47,176 nucleotides of DNA from Alphaproteobacteria bacterium (GTDB taxonomy: Bacteria > Pseudomonadota > Alphaproteobacteria > Micropepsales > Micropepsaceae). Below are positions 33,285 through 43,040 of this stretch, piece by piece. The translations under genes were made by a program, and so were the position numbers. The notes below the pieces were generated by a model, which did not search any database, was not told the DNA's origin, and saw only the letters and a program-made list of their open reading frames with translations. Numbering within the stretch: position 1 is the first letter of the stretch; each line of letters starts with the position of its first letter. The stretch is from NCBI GenBank assembly GCA_016792565.1, contig JAEUMK010000066.1, forward strand, positions 1 to 47,176, read 5' to 3'.

Positions 33285-34154
33285 TCAGGCGAGTTTGAGC
33301 AACGTCGCCCCGGCCAGCACCAGCAGCGCCCCGGCGATGCGGCGCTTGCTCATCGGGTCGCCCATGAAGGCCCAGCCGATGAAGGCGGCGACCGCGACGG
33401 AGGTCTCGCGCAGCGCGCTGACCCCGGCGACCGGGGCGAAGCTCATCGCCCACAGGACGAGGCCGTAGCCGAGCGCCCCGGCCGGTCCGCCCACCGCCGC
33501 CCGCCGCCAGTTGGTGCGGGCATACAGGGCGAGCGCGGCGGGTCCGCGCCAGGCGGCGACGATCGCCATGAAGCACCCCCCCATCAGCACGAAGAACCAG
33601 ATCGCATAGCCGATCGGCTCGCCGCTCGCCCGCGCGCCAAGGCCGTCGAGCACCGAATAGGCGGCGATGGTCAGCGCCACGCAGAGCGCCAGCAGCGTCG
33701 CCCGCGCCGGGGCGTGCGGGGCGAAGCCGGTCGCCAGGATGCCGGCGCTGATGACCGCGATGCCCAGATACTGCCCCGGGGCCAGCGTCTCGCCCAGCGC
33801 CGCCGTCGCCAGCGCGATCAGCATCGGCGGCGAGCCGCGGGCCACGGTGTAGACATGGCTGAGGCTGCCCGCCCGATAGGCCGCCGCCAGCAGCAGGCCG
33901 TAGGGCATGTGGATGAAGAGCGTCGCCAGCAGATAGGGCCAGGCCGCCGCCACCGGCACGGCGACGAAGGGCAGGCAGACGAGCGCCACCGCCGCCGACC
34001 CGCCCCAGACCAGCGCCAGGTCCATCAGCGGGTCGCCGCCGCCCTTGACCAGCGCGTTCCACACCGCGTGCAGCACGGCGGCGGCGAGGGCGGCGATGAC
34101 GGCTTCGATGGGCAAGGGGGCACGCGGCGCGGGGAGACCAGCGTCGCCTCGCAC
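33285..34154 (-). CDS. EamA/DMT-family transporter
   Basis: Encodes up to 289 aa with about ten hydrophobic helices in two homologous halves, typical of drug/metabolite exporters. The second half shows FAPVAGVSALRETSVAVAAFIGWAFMGDPMSKRRIAGALLVLAG, the usual EamA C-terminal signature, and the first half ends GSPPMLIALATAALGETLAPGQYLGIAVI. It lies in the inner membrane; the substrate is unknown. The start is ambiguous: GTG 34154 gives MRGDAG..., while a TTG ~14 codons later (LPIEAVIAAL) sits right before the first helix. It is divergent from the MFS gene. Confidence 0.85.
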   Translation of the reverse strand: MRGDAGLPAPRAPLPIEAVIAALAAAVLHAVWNALVKGGGDPLMDLALVWGGSAAVALVCLPFVAVPVAAAWPYLLATLFIHMPYGLLLAAAYRAGSLSHVYTVARGSPPMLIALATAALGETLAPGQYLGIAVISAGILATGFAPHAPARATLLALCVALTIAAYSVLDGLGARASGEPIGYAIWFFVLMGGCFMAIVAAWRGPAALALYARTNWRRAAVGGPAGALGYGLVLWAMSFAPVAGVSALRETSVAVAAFIGWAFMGDPMSKRRIAGALLVLAGATLLKLA

Positions 34155-34246
34155 GCGCGCCCGGCGGCGTCAACGCGGCTTGCCTTCGGCCGCGTCCGGG
34201 TGGAGGCTGGCTCAAAGCCATAACAAGACACCCTGAGGAACCGCTC

Positions 34247-35695
34247 ATGAAACGACGCGCCGTCGCGGCCGCTGCCGCGATCGAGGATCAGAGCGTGTCC
34301 GCCACGGGCGGCGAGATCGCCTCGCGCCTCGGCCAGACCAGCTGGGCGCTCTTCGAATGGGCCCGCAATCCCTACGTCCTGCTCATCACCATCTATGTCT
34401 TCGCTCCGTACTTCTCCGAGCGGCTGGTCGGCGACCCGGTGGCGGGCCAGGCGCTGTGGGGCGATCTGTCCGGCCTCGGCGGCCTGATCATCGCGGTTCT
34501 GGCGCCCTTCCTCGGCGCGATCGCCGATCTGGGCGGCCGCCGCAAGCCGTGGATCGCCGGCTTCGCCTTCCTGATGGCGCTGCTCACCTTCATGCTGTGG
34601 TTCGCGGTGCCGGGCGAGGCGGTCCTGCCGCTCTTCGCGATCGGCGCGATCATCGTGATCAACAACATCCTGTTCGAGTTCACCGCCGTTTTCCACAACG
34701 CGATGCTGCCCGAGATCTGCAATCACGGAAGGGTCGGCGGCCTTTCGGGCCTCGGCCTCGCGCTCGGCAATCTTGCCGGGCTGATCATGCTGGTCTTCAT
34801 GCTCTACGCCTTCGTCATGCCCGGGCAGGTGGACTGGAGCTTCATTCCCGCCGCGCCCTGGTTCGGCATCGACCAGGCGGCCTACGAACACGAACGCCTG
34901 TCGGGACCGATCTCTGCGATCTGGCTCGTTCTCTTCACACTGCCGATGCTTCTCTTCACGCCCGACCGCGTCGCCTCGGGGATGCCGCTCAGGCGGGCGA
35001 TCCATGTCGGCGTCGGGCGCGTCTTCAAGACGCTGGGAAGCCTGCGCCACTACCGCAACGTGACGACCTACCTCGTCGCCCGCATGGCGTATAACGACGG
35101 CAAGACGGCGATCCTCACCTTCGGCGGCATCTATGCGGCCGGCACGTTCGGCTGGGGCGCGCTCGACATGCTGGCCTACGGCATCGTGCTCTCGGTCTTC
35201 GCGGTGTTCGGCGGGGTCTTCGGCGGCTGGCTGGACGACAAGATCGGCTCGCAGAAGGCGATCCTCGTCTCGATCAGCGGCACCTCGATCGGCCTCATCC
35301 TCTCGCTGCTGATGGGCCCTGAGACGATCCTGGGCATCTGGACCTACGCGCCCGATGCGGTGCCGCTGGTCTATGACGGGCCGTTCTTCAACACGGTGCC
35401 GGAGATCATCTATGTCGGCCTCGTCGTCATCCTGGCGATCTTCATCACCGCGGCCTACGCCAACAGCCGCACGATGCTGGCGCGCATCGCGCCGTCCGAC
35501 AAGATGACGGAATTCTTCGGTCTCTACGCGCTGTCCGGCACGGCGACCGCGTTCATGTCGCCCATCGTGGTCGGCATGTTCACGCGGTGGTTCGAAAGCC
35601 AGGCCGCCGGCATGGCCTCGATCCTCATCTTCCTCGTCGTCGGCCTGGTGCTGATGCTCTATGTGAGGAACGAGCGCGCCGTCGCGCGGCATTGA
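34247..35695 (+). CDS. MFS transporter, UMF1 (Atg22-like) family
   Basis: Encodes 482 aa with 11-12 predicted membrane helices. The start [25 protein letters not shown] is characteristic of the UMF1/Atg22-type major facilitators, as are [27 protein letters not shown] and the mid-loop [21 protein letters not shown]. It has a long C-terminal half ending [14 protein letters not shown]. Eukaryotic Atg22 exports amino acids from the vacuole; bacterial substrates are unknown. ATG 34247 has GAGGAA upstream. It converges on purH with 25 bp and no visible terminator. Confidence 0.87.
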   Translation: MKRRAVAAAAAIEDQSVSATGGEIASRLGQTSWALFEWARNPYVLLITIYVFAPYFSERLVGDPVAGQALWGDLSGLGGLIIAVLAPFLGAIADLGGRRKPWIAGFAFLMALLTFMLWFAVPGEAVLPLFAIGAIIVINNILFEFTAVFHNAMLPEICNHGRVGGLSGLGLALGNLAGLIMLVFMLYAFVMPGQVDWSFIPAAPWFGIDQAAYEHERLSGPISAIWLVLFTLPMLLFTPDRVASGMPLRRAIHVGVGRVFKTLGSLRHYRNVTTYLVARMAYNDGKTAILTFGGIYAAGTFGWGALDMLAYGIVLSVFAVFGGVFGGWLDDKIGSQKAILVSISGTSIGLILSLLMGPETILGIWTYAPDAVPLVYDGPFFNTVPEIIYVGLVVILAIFITAAYANSRTMLARIAPSDKMTEFFGLYALSGTATAFMSPIVVGMFTRWFESQAAGMASILIFLVVGLVLMLYVRNERAVARH

Positions 35696-35720
35696 AGGCG
35701 CGCCTGCATCGGCGGGCGGC

Positions 35721-37319
35721 TCAGTGCCGGAAGTGGCGCACGCCCGTGAAGGCCATGGCGATGCCCGCCTCGTCGGCGGCAGCGATCACTTCGGCGTCGC
35801 GCATCGAGCCGCCGGGCTGGATGACGGCGGTGGCGCCCGCCTTCACGCATTCCAGTAATCCGTCGGCGAAGGGAAAGAAGGCGTCGGAGGCAGCGGCCGA
35901 GCCGATCGTCTTCGCCTCCGGCCAGCCGGCGGCGGCACGCGCGTCCTCGGCCTTCCAGGCGCCGATGCGCGAGGATTCGCGGCGGTTCATCTGGCCCGCG
36001 CCGATCCCGGCGGTCGCCCCGTCCTTGGCGTAGACGATGGCGTTCGACTTGACGTGCTTGGCGACCGTGAAGGCGAACAGCATGTCGGCCAGCTCGCGCG
36101 GCGTCGGCTGGCGTTTGGTGACGATCTTGAGGTCGGCGGCGGCGATGCGTTTGGCGTCGCGGCTCTGCATCAGGAAGCCGCCCGCGACCGACTTGAACGC
36201 CATGCCGGGCGCGGCCGGGTCGGGCAGCGCGTCGGTCAGCAGCAGGCGCAGGTTCTTCTTCGCCGCGATGATCGCCATCGCTTCCTCGCTTGCCCCCGGC
36301 GCGATAATGACCTCGGTGAAGATGGCGGCGATCGCCTCGGCCGTCTCCGCGTCGAGGGCGCTGTTCAGCGCGACGATGCCGCCGAAGGCGCTCACCGTGT
36401 CGCAGAGATAGGCCTTCTCGTAGGCGTCCTTCAGCGTCGCGCCGGTCGCCACGCCGCACGGATTGGCGTGCTTGATGATGGCGACGGCGGGTGTCGCGGC
36501 GTCGAACTCGGCGACCAGTTCATAGGCTGCGTCGGTATCGTTGATGTTGTTGTAGCTCAGCTCCTTGCCCTGCACCTGGCGCGCGGTGGCGACCCCGGGG
36601 CGCGCGTCGGTCACATAGAACGCCGCCTGCTGGTGCGGATTCTCGCCATAGCGCAGCGCCTGTCGCAGGCTGCCAGAGAAGGCGACGCGGGCCGGCGCGC
36701 CTTCGGCCTCGCCGGCGCCGGCGCGCCAGCGCTCGAACCATGCCGAGATCGCCGCGTCATAGGCGGCGGTGCGCGCGAACGCCTTGGCGGCGAGCATGCG
36801 CCGCGTCGCGCCGGTGACGCCGCCGGCATCGTGCTCGGCCAGCACGCGGTCATAGTCGGCGGGGTCGGTCGCGACCGACACATAGGCGTGGTTCTTGGAG
36901 GCGGCGCGGATCATCGCCGGACCGCCGATGTCGATCTGCTCGACGATCGCGTCGAAATCGTCGCTCGCGGCGACCGTCGCCTCGAACGGGTAGAGATTGG
37001 AGACGAGGAGATCGATGCCTTCGATGCCGTGGGCGCGCATCGCTTCGGCATGGGCCGCGTCGTCGCGGATGGCGAGCAGGCCGCCATGCACCTTGGGGTG
37101 CAGCGTCTTCACTCGCCCGTCCATCATCTCCGGGAAGCCGGTGACGTCCGCGACATCGAGTACCGCAAGGCCGGCCTCGCGCAGCGTCTTGGCCGATCCG
37201 CCGGTCGAGACCAGCACGACCCCGCGCGCCGCCAGCGCCCGGCCCAGCTCCGCAAGGCCGGTCTTGTCATAGACGGAAAGCAGCGCGCGGCGGATCGGGC
37301 GGCGCGTTTGGTCGGTCAT
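35721..37319 (-). CDS. purH: Bifunctional AICAR formyltransferase/IMP cyclohydrolase
   Basis: Encodes 532 aa and performs the last two steps of de novo purine synthesis (AICAR to FAICAR with 10-formyl-THF, then ring closure to IMP). The N-terminal MGS-like cyclohydrolase domain (~1-200) has [46 protein letters not shown] and [14 protein letters not shown]. The C-terminal transformylase domain has the catalytic KHANPCGVA and SFGGIVALN and ends FTGVRHFRH. Length is as expected (~530). It is last in an apparent operon rpe, heparinase-like, purH, with 66 bp to the gene upstream. Confidence 0.97.
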   Translation of the reverse strand: MTDQTRRPIRRALLSVYDKTGLAELGRALAARGVVLVSTGGSAKTLREAGLAVLDVADVTGFPEMMDGRVKTLHPKVHGGLLAIRDDAAHAEAMRAHGIEGIDLLVSNLYPFEATVAASDDFDAIVEQIDIGGPAMIRAASKNHAYVSVATDPADYDRVLAEHDAGGVTGATRRMLAAKAFARTAAYDAAISAWFERWRAGAGEAEGAPARVAFSGSLRQALRYGENPHQQAAFYVTDARPGVATARQVQGKELSYNNINDTDAAYELVAEFDAATPAVAIIKHANPCGVATGATLKDAYEKAYLCDTVSAFGGIVALNSALDAETAEAIAAIFTEVIIAPGASEEAMAIIAAKKNLRLLLTDALPDPAAPGMAFKSVAGGFLMQSRDAKRIAAADLKIVTKRQPTPRELADMLFAFTVAKHVKSNAIVYAKDGATAGIGAGQMNRRESSRIGAWKAEDARAAAGWPEAKTIGSAAASDAFFPFADGLLECVKAGATAVIQPGGSMRDAEVIAAADEAGIAMAFTGVRHFRH

Positions 37320-37385
37320 GGCGGCCTCTGGACTGGGGTCTGGATTCGCGCCGGGCTGGTAGCATGCTCCGGCGGGGCGCGCGAC

Positions 37386-39110
37386 TCAGACGATGCGCCG
37401 CCGCGGCCGTGCGGCCGGGGTCTCGATCGCAAAGGCCCAGCGCACCGTCCACTCCGGCGCCGGGGCCTCGGCGCGGATAACGATCGCCTCGGTCCGCCGC
37501 ACGGTTTCGCCGCCCATGTAGACGGCCGGCTCGATGGTCAGCCGCCCGCCGGATCCGGCAAGCCCCGCCCGGAACCGCCAGGCCTCGCCGGCATGCGGGG
37601 CGATCAGCACGCTGTCGCCGCCCTGCGCCAGGGTGGCGCGGCAATCGGGGTGCAGCAGGAAGCGGATCGCCACGTCGAGCCGGCCGCGCCCGCTCCGGCG
37701 GACCACGACGTCCTCGCCGCGCAGATCGCTGCCCGCCGCATCGAGGAACAGCCGCCGCCGGTGCTCGGCACCGAAGCGCGGCGCATAGAGGCTGTGCGTG
37801 GCCGCCGCCAGCTGCCCTCCGGGCGCGGTCTGGCACTCGCCGCGCGCCGTGCCGCCATAGAGGCGCGGGCCCAGCCGGGCCGCATAGGGCCCGCTGAGGA
37901 CCTCGCCTGCATCGGCGCCGGCGATTTCGAGCGTGGTGTGGGCGGCAGTGCGGCGCGCGGCGCCGGCCCAATCGGGGCCGCGCCGCCGGGCGACACCGCC
38001 ATTGACGACGATCCGTGCGGCCTCGCGCGACAGTTCGAAGGCGAGCGGCGCCGCATGGGCCGCGATGGCATGCGGGCCGGGCGGCGGCCCGCCCGTGTCG
38101 AAGAGGACGCAGCTCGATCCGGCGGCCAGCCGGGCATAGCCCCAATGCGGCGCGAAGCCGCCATCGGCCGGCGTCTCGCCCTCCAGCAGATCGGCGAGCC
38201 ACGCCGCGTCGCCCTCCGCCGATCCGTTGAAGCAGCCGAGCCGGCCATCGCCGTGACGCAGCATGGCCAGCGCCCCGCGCATCCGCGCTGCCGCATCGGG
38301 CAGGACCGGCGGCATCGGACGGCGGGCATCGGCCAGCGCCCGTCCGGCCCGCAGGATCGTGGCCAGGGCCTCGGCCTGGTCGGCGGGCGAGCGTGTGACG
38401 ATCCCGCCATCGGCCAGTACCGCGCCGCCGAGCGCCAGGCGAAGCGCCTCGATGGCCCTCAGGCTTCGTCGCTCGCTCTCGGGAAGGGCGCAGTCCATGA
38501 CCACCAGGGCGGCGGCCGCGGCCAGCGCCTCGGGTCCCGGCCGCGCCGCGGCGACGGTGCGTGCCAGATGGCGCGTCTGCTCGGCCATCGTCTTCAGCAG
38601 GCGCGAGCGGAAGATCAGATCGTGGTCGGCGATCAGGAAGCGGAAATGCGCGGCCCATTGCACGAGGCGCGGGCCCAGCACCGCCGGCGCCCAGACCGGC
38701 GTGTCGACATGGCGGAAGCGGTCGATCCAGTCCTCGACCAGGGCGCGGGCGACGAAATGCGCGGTCTTGCCGCCGGCCTTCTCCAGGTGACCGAGCCAGC
38801 CGAAGCGGTGGAGTTCGTCGCGCAGGCCCGGTGCGGCGGTCGTGTCGAACGGCGAGCAGCCGCTCGGCTCGATGATGCCGTCGTCGAGCGTGAAGCGGCC
38901 GCGCAGAATGTCCTGCGCGCGTTCCAGCGAAGCGGGCACCAGGGCATCGGGGACGACGCTCAGACCGGACGGCAGCGGACCGCGCAGCGACAACCGCCAC
39001 AGGGCGCCGCGTTGCAGTGCGGCGCGCGCCGCCGCGGCGCTCTCGGCCGCCGCATGGCCGAGCAGCGCCGCCGTCAGGCCGGGATAGGGCAGGGGGCGGC
39101 CTTCGCGCAT
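37386..39110 (-). CDS. Heparinase II/III-family protein
   Basis: Encodes 574 aa. The N-terminal ~280 aa form the helical toroid (HRFGWLGHLEKAGG, VEDWIDRFRHVDTPVW). The C-terminal half is beta-rich with the family's SSCVLFDTGGPPPG and CFNGSAEG segments, TLEIAGADAG and GLAGSGGRLTIEPAVYMGG. Members are polysaccharide lyases, but the alphaproteobacterial version next to purH has no established substrate. No signal peptide is seen. ATG 39110 follows GGAGG closely; in-frame ATG 39185 would overlap rpe. It lies between rpe (44 bp) and purH (66 bp) on one strand. Confidence 0.86.
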   Translation of the reverse strand: MREGRPLPYPGLTAALLGHAAAESAAAARAALQRGALWRLSLRGPLPSGLSVVPDALVPASLERAQDILRGRFTLDDGIIEPSGCSPFDTTAAPGLRDELHRFGWLGHLEKAGGKTAHFVARALVEDWIDRFRHVDTPVWAPAVLGPRLVQWAAHFRFLIADHDLIFRSRLLKTMAEQTRHLARTVAAARPGPEALAAAAALVVMDCALPESERRSLRAIEALRLALGGAVLADGGIVTRSPADQAEALATILRAGRALADARRPMPPVLPDAAARMRGALAMLRHGDGRLGCFNGSAEGDAAWLADLLEGETPADGGFAPHWGYARLAAGSSCVLFDTGGPPPGPHAIAAHAAPLAFELSREAARIVVNGGVARRRGPDWAGAARRTAAHTTLEIAGADAGEVLSGPYAARLGPRLYGGTARGECQTAPGGQLAAATHSLYAPRFGAEHRRRLFLDAAGSDLRGEDVVVRRSGRGRLDVAIRFLLHPDCRATLAQGGDSVLIAPHAGEAWRFRAGLAGSGGRLTIEPAVYMGGETVRRTEAIVIRAEAPAPEWTVRWAFAIETPAARPRRRIV

Positions 39111-39153
39111 GCCTCCGGGCCGGGCGGCGGCGGTGCCGTCCTCGCCTGGTCGG

Positions 39154-39813
39154 TCAGCCCCGGAGGCTTGCGATGTTGCCTGCATAGGCGGCGGCTCCGC
39201 CCTTGAATACGGCCGATCCTGCGACCAGCACATTGGCGCCCGCTGCGACGCATTGGCGGGCCGTGTCGGCGTTCACGCCGCCATCGACCTCCAGCTCGAT
39301 GGCCCGTCCGCTGTCGGCGATCTTGCGCGCGATGGTCTCGATCTTGGAAATCTGGCTGCCGATGAAGCTCTGCCCGCCGAAGCCCGGATTGACGCTCATC
39401 ACCAGGATGAGGTCGGCGAGGTCCATCAGGTTGTCCAGAACCTCGGCCGGCGTCCCGGGGTTCAGCACGACGCCCGCCCTCTTGCCCAGCGACTTGATGA
39501 GCTGCAGCGTGCGGTGGATGTGCGGGCCCGCCTCGGGGTGGACGGTGATGATATCGGCCCCGGCCTCGGCGAAGGCGGCGACATAGGGGTCGACCGGCGC
39601 AATCATCAGGTGGACGTCGAAAGGCAGCTTCGTGTGCGGTCTTAGCGCCGCCACGACGGCCGGCCCGATGGTGATGTTGGGCACGTAGTGGCCGTCCATC
39701 ACGTCGATATGGATGTAGTCGGCCCCGGCCGCGTCGATGGCGCGGATCTCCTCGCCCAGCCGGGCGAAGTCGGCCGACAGGATCGACGGCGCAATCTTGG
39801 GCGAAGCAGACAT
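39154..39813 (-). CDS. rpe: Ribulose-phosphate 3-epimerase
   Basis: Encodes 219 aa and interconverts ribulose-5-P and xylulose-5-P in the pentose phosphate or Calvin pathway. It is a TIM barrel with [34 protein letters not shown] (metal-binding His and Asp), [22 protein letters not shown] (second metal-binding Asp is in the ELEVDGGVN motif) and [14 protein letters not shown]. Length is exact for the family. It is first gene of the run rpe, heparinase-like, purH. A terminator of the upstream lipoprotein gene separates it from that unit. Confidence 0.97.
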   Translation of the reverse strand: MSASPKIAPSILSADFARLGEEIRAIDAAGADYIHIDVMDGHYVPNITIGPAVVAALRPHTKLPFDVHLMIAPVDPYVAAFAEAGADIITVHPEAGPHIHRTLQLIKSLGKRAGVVLNPGTPAEVLDNLMDLADLILVMSVNPGFGGQSFIGSQISKIETIARKIADSGRAIELEVDGGVNADTARQCVAAGANVLVAGSAVFKGGAAAYAGNIASLRG

Positions 39814-39846
39814 GCACGAGGGCTAGCACGCGTCCGCCCGCGCGGC

Positions 39847-39882
39847 AAAACGAAACGGCCGGGGAGAGGCTCCCCGGCCGTT
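39847..39882 (-). terminator. Intrinsic terminator of the lipoprotein gene
   Basis: On the minus strand AACGGCCGGGGA pairs perfectly over 12 bp with TCCCCGGCCGTT (39854-39865/39871-39882) around a five-base loop. It is followed by TCGTTTTG. It lies 21 bp past the stop of the gene at 39903. Confidence 0.78.
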
Positions 39883-39902
39883 CGTCAGAAGATCAGCGAA
39901 GC

Positions 39903-40385
39903 TCAGCGCGCCTGAACGATGCGCGTCGAGCCGTCGCGGCCGTAGATGACCTGCACGCGGGCATTGCGCGGGATGATCGGATCGGCGCCCTGCGCCACGG
40001 TGATGACGCCGCCGCGATCGAGGCGCACGGTGTATTCGATGCCCTTCTGGCTGGTGACGCCTTCCTCGACCGCATCGCCGATCAGGCCGCCGACCACCGC
40101 GCCGGCGATGCCGGCCACAGCGCGCTCCTCGGTGCCGCCGCCGATCTGCGAGCCGGCGATGCCGCCGGCCACCGCGCCGGTCGCGGCGCCGACGCCCGAG
40201 CGCGTGCCTTCGATCGTCACCTGGCGGGCGTCGATCACGACGCCGTATTCGACCGTCGCGGCGCTGCGCGTCGCGTCGCGCGACACCGTGTTGCCGCCGC
40301 CGACTTGGCTCGAGGCGCAGGCGCCGAGCGCTGCGGTCATGGCGACGACGAGCGTCGCGCGCTTTGCGAAGGAGATGATGCTCAT
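39903..40385 (-). CDS. Glycine-zipper outer-membrane lipoprotein (SlyB/Pcp-like)
   Basis: Encodes 160 aa. The lipoprotein signal MSIISFAKRATLVVAMTAALGAC has lipobox Cys23. The middle (~65-110) is a glycine-zipper region, VGAATGAVAGGIAGSQIGGG...VAGIAGAVVGGLIGDAVEEG, as in SlyB/Rick_17kDa proteins. The C-terminus (YTVRLDRGGVITVAQG...RVQVIYGRDGSTRIV) is the family beta part. Such proteins stabilise the outer membrane; SlyB forms stress-induced rings with barrels in E. coli. ATG 40385 follows AAGGACG. It is monocistronic with its own terminator. Confidence 0.87.
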   Translation of the reverse strand: MSIISFAKRATLVVAMTAALGACASSQVGGGNTVSRDATRSAATVEYGVVIDARQVTIEGTRSGVGAATGAVAGGIAGSQIGGGTEERAVAGIAGAVVGGLIGDAVEEGVTSQKGIEYTVRLDRGGVITVAQGADPIIPRNARVQVIYGRDGSTRIVQAR

Positions 40386-40438
40386 GTCGAAACGTCCTTT
40401 TGTGAGCCGGTCGTGCGCACCCTGTGCGGGTGGACAAA

Positions 40439-41809
40439 TTAACCGCCGCTGAACGGTGCGTCCATCGCCGCATTCTTGACCAGGCCTGCGACGAAAAATC
40501 CGTCCATGCCGCCCCTGTCGGCGGCGAAGGACGGCAGAAGGCGCAGAAACCCGCCGCGCCGTGCCGCCTCGGGCAGGCCGAACCGGGCAGGATCGGGCGC
40601 CGCCAGGCGCACACCCGGCGTCCGGCCGAGAAACGCTTCCATCTGCCGTTCGCCTTCTTCGGGCTCCAGCGAGCAGACGGCGAAAACCAGCACGCCGCCC
40701 GGCTTCAGCATCGCGAAGGCGGCGTCCAGCAGCGCCGCGGCGGCGGCGGCGTTGCGCGTCACCGCGCCCTCGTCGCGGATCCAGGGCAGTTCGGGATGGC
40801 GCCGGATCGTCCCGGTGGCGCTGCAGGGGGCATCCAGCAGCACGGCATCGACCGGCGCGTCCGGCCGCCAGATGCGGCCGTCGGCAGCGACGGTCTCGGC
40901 GGCAAGGCCGGTGCGGGCGAGATTGGCGGCGAGGCGCTTCAGCCGCCCGGCCGAGGAATCGACCGCGATCACCCGCGCGCCGGCGGCCGCCAGTTGCATC
41001 GTCTTGCCGCCCGGCGCGGCGCAGAGGTCGACGATCGTCTTGCCGGCGCCGCCGCCCAGAAGATCGAGCAGCAGGCGGGCAGGCACGCTCGCCGCGGCGT
41101 CCTGCACCCACCAGGCGCCCTCGGCGAAGCCGGGCAGCGTCTCGACCGCGCCCGGCGCGGCCAGCCGCAGCGTTCCGGGGAGGATCTCCGCAGCTCCCAG
41201 CGCGCTCTGCCAGTGCTCGCCGCCGGCCGGATCGCGCAACGTCAGGTCCAGCGGCGCAGGGTTGGCGTGCGCCTCGGCGATGGCGTGCGCCGCGTCCTCG
41301 CCATAGGCCGCGCTCCAGCGCCGCCACAGCCAGTCGGGCGTGTCGGCACGCGGCCTGTCCATCATGTGCCAGGCCGCCTCGCCCTCGGCGGCGACGCGGC
41401 GCAGCACGGCGTTGATCAGTGGCTTGAAGGGCTTGGCCTCGCGGGTTGCGACGGCGAGGCGGTTGGCGCCGTCGACCGCCGCATGGCTCTTGCCCGCCAG
41501 CACCATCAGTTCGGCCGCGCCGCACAGCAGCACCCGCCCGGCGGCCAGGCCATGGGCGGGCAAAGCCTGCTTGATGTAGCGGCCGAGCAGTTTCTCCAGC
41601 GCCCCCTTGTGGCGCAGCGCGCCATAGGCGATGGCGCGGGCAAAGGCGGCGTCGCGCGGCGGCATGCGGGCGGCGACGGAGGCCAGCGCCTCGTTCGCCT
41701 CGTCGAGGGTGACGCGCTGGTCGAGCACGCGGGTGAGGAGCGAGAAAGCGAAACGGCGGGCCGGAAGGCCCGCCGCTTCGTCCTCGAAGGCGCGTTCGCT
41801 CAACCCCAC
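40439..41809 (-). CDS. rsmB: 16S rRNA (cytosine-967-C5)-methyltransferase
   Basis: Encodes 456 aa. An N-terminal NusB-like RNA-binding domain (~15-145, with [29 protein letters not shown]) precedes a SAM-dependent Rossmann domain. Motifs are [10 protein letters not shown] (261-270), DAPCSATGT (Cys329) and the second catalytic cysteine in [10 protein letters not shown] (Cys379), the two-cysteine m5C mechanism. It methylates C967 of 16S rRNA. The ATG at 41809 overlaps the 3' end of htpX by 10 bp, so htpX and rsmB are an operon, the standard alphaproteobacterial arrangement. Confidence 0.93.
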   Translation of the reverse strand: MGLSERAFEDEAAGLPARRFAFSLLTRVLDQRVTLDEANEALASVAARMPPRDAAFARAIAYGALRHKGALEKLLGRYIKQALPAHGLAAGRVLLCGAAELMVLAGKSHAAVDGANRLAVATREAKPFKPLINAVLRRVAAEGEAAWHMMDRPRADTPDWLWRRWSAAYGEDAAHAIAEAHANPAPLDLTLRDPAGGEHWQSALGAAEILPGTLRLAAPGAVETLPGFAEGAWWVQDAAASVPARLLLDLLGGGAGKTIVDLCAAPGGKTMQLAAAGARVIAVDSSAGRLKRLAANLARTGLAAETVAADGRIWRPDAPVDAVLLDAPCSATGTIRRHPELPWIRDEGAVTRNAAAAAALLDAAFAMLKPGGVLVFAVCSLEPEEGERQMEAFLGRTPGVRLAAPDPARFGLPEAARRGGFLRLLPSFAADRGGMDGFFVAGLVKNAAMDAPFSGG

Positions 41810-42720
41810 GGGCCGGCCCGGCGTCCGGCGCCCGACAGCATCGGCTCGCCCGCCGCGCCATAGTCCTCGCCCAGCCCCATCGCCGCCGCCATGGCGCGCA
41901 GGCGCAGCACGCGGTCGACGGTGCGCGGATGGGTGGAGAACATGCCGTCGATGCTCTGGGTATGCAGCGGGTTGATGATGAACATGTGGGCGGTCGCCGG
42001 GTTGCGCTCGGCGTCGACGTTGTCGATACGCCCCGCCGCCAGGGCGATCTTTTCCAGGGCGCTTGCCAGGGCGTCGGGCCGGCCGGAAATCTCGGCGCCG
42101 CCGGCGTCGGCCTCGAATTCGCGGCCGCGGCTGATCGCCATCTGCACCAGCATGGCGGCGATCGGCGCGAGGATGACCATCAGGATCACGCCGATCGTCC
42201 CCAGCGGATTGTTGCGGTTGTCGCCGCCGCCGAAGAACAGGCCGAAATTGGCCAGCATCGAGATCGCGCCTGCCAGCGTCGCGGTGATCGTCATGGTCAG
42301 CGTGTCGCGGTTGCGGACATGGGCCAGCTCATGCGCCATGACGCCCGCCACTTCGTCGCGGTTCAGGCGCTGCAGCAACCCGGTGGTCGCGGCGACGGCG
42401 GCGTTGGACGGGTTGCGGCCCGTCGCGAAGGCGTTGGGCTGGGGGTTGTCGATCAGGTAGACCTTGGGCATCGGCATGCCGGCGCGCCCGGCCAGGCCTT
42501 CCACGATGCGGTAGAACTCGCCGCCGCTCGCCGCGTCGAGGGGCTTGGCGCCATACATGCGCAGCACGATCTTGTCGGCGTTCCAGTAGGCGAACAGATT
42601 GGTGACCGCGGCGACGCCGAGCGCGATCATCATGCCGGCCGCGCCGCCGATCAGATAGCCGACCACGCCGAACAGCGCGGTCAGCGCCGCGATCAGCAAG
42701 CCGGTGCGAACAGTATTCAT
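41800..42720 (-). CDS. htpX: Membrane zinc protease HtpX
   Basis: Encodes 306 aa. It has two N-terminal membrane helices (~5-42), the zinc motif HELAH (130-134), two further helices (~143-200) and the third ligand in [17 protein letters not shown]. The [25 protein letters not shown] tail is typical of M48B HtpX. It degrades damaged or misassembled inner-membrane proteins. Length is close to the family (~290-310), with a slightly extended C-terminus overlapping rsmB. ATG 42720 has GAGGCC upstream (weak). It is first gene of the htpX-rsmB operon. Confidence 0.95.
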   Translation of the reverse strand: MNTVRTGLLIAALTALFGVVGYLIGGAAGMMIALGVAAVTNLFAYWNADKIVLRMYGAKPLDAASGGEFYRIVEGLAGRAGMPMPKVYLIDNPQPNAFATGRNPSNAAVAATTGLLQRLNRDEVAGVMAHELAHVRNRDTLTMTITATLAGAISMLANFGLFFGGGDNRNNPLGTIGVILMVILAPIAAMLVQMAISRGREFEADAGGAEISGRPDALASALEKIALAAGRIDNVDAERNPATAHMFIINPLHTQSIDGMFSTHPRTVDRVLRLRAMAAAMGLGEDYGAAGEPMLSGAGRRAGPWG

Positions 42721-42848
42721 GGCCTCCTCGGTGCCGCACGGGTGAGCGCCCCTCTGGCGCGCTGCGCGGCAAGCCTTATGTAGGAGGGGCGGCGCGGGGG
42801 TTCAATTCCCATGCACCCCGCAAGGACAAGGCCAAGAAGGACAGGGCC

Positions 42849-43040
42849 ATGAGCGACAGCGACGCCCCCCGCAAAGACCTGAGCGACGCCGCCAAGCGCG
42901 CCCTTGCCGAAGCCGCCGAACGGCGGGCGAAGGCCGCGGCGGAAGCGAAACCGCTGCCGCCCGAGATCGGCGGCCGCGCCGGTCCGGAGCCCACCCGCTA
43001 CGGCGACTGGGAGAAAAAGGGCCTGATCAGCGATTTCTAG
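42849..43040 (+). CDS. Succinate dehydrogenase assembly factor 4 homologue (DUF1674)
   Basis: Encodes 63 aa. The charged N-terminal half is followed by the invariant C-terminal motif PPEIGGRAGPEPTRYGDWEKKGLISDF, the defining feature of SDHAF4/Sdh8. In mitochondria that factor binds flavinylated SdhA and protects it before complex II assembly; the bacterial ancestor probably does the same. It is divergent from htpX, a conserved neighbourhood in alphaproteobacteria. AGGACAGG precedes the ATG. Its stop shares CTAG with the GST gene. Confidence 0.92.
   Translation: MSDSDAPRKDLSDAAKRALAEAAERRAKAAAEAKPLPPEIGGRAGPEPTRYGDWEKKGLISDF

Noticed and set aside
36054-39206. 1050-codon open frame on the plus strand
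   Set aside because: It runs antisense across purH, the heparinase-like gene and the end of rpe, with Arg/Gly-rich, family-less sequence. Long antisense frames are expected in GC-rich DNA where stop codons are scarce.
42796-42821. tRNA-like T-arm (GGGTTCAATTCCC) upstream of the SDHAF4 gene
   Set aside because: The flanking bases do not form a T-stem, acceptor stem or CCA; only a GCGGGG/CCCCGC hairpin with a long loop is possible.
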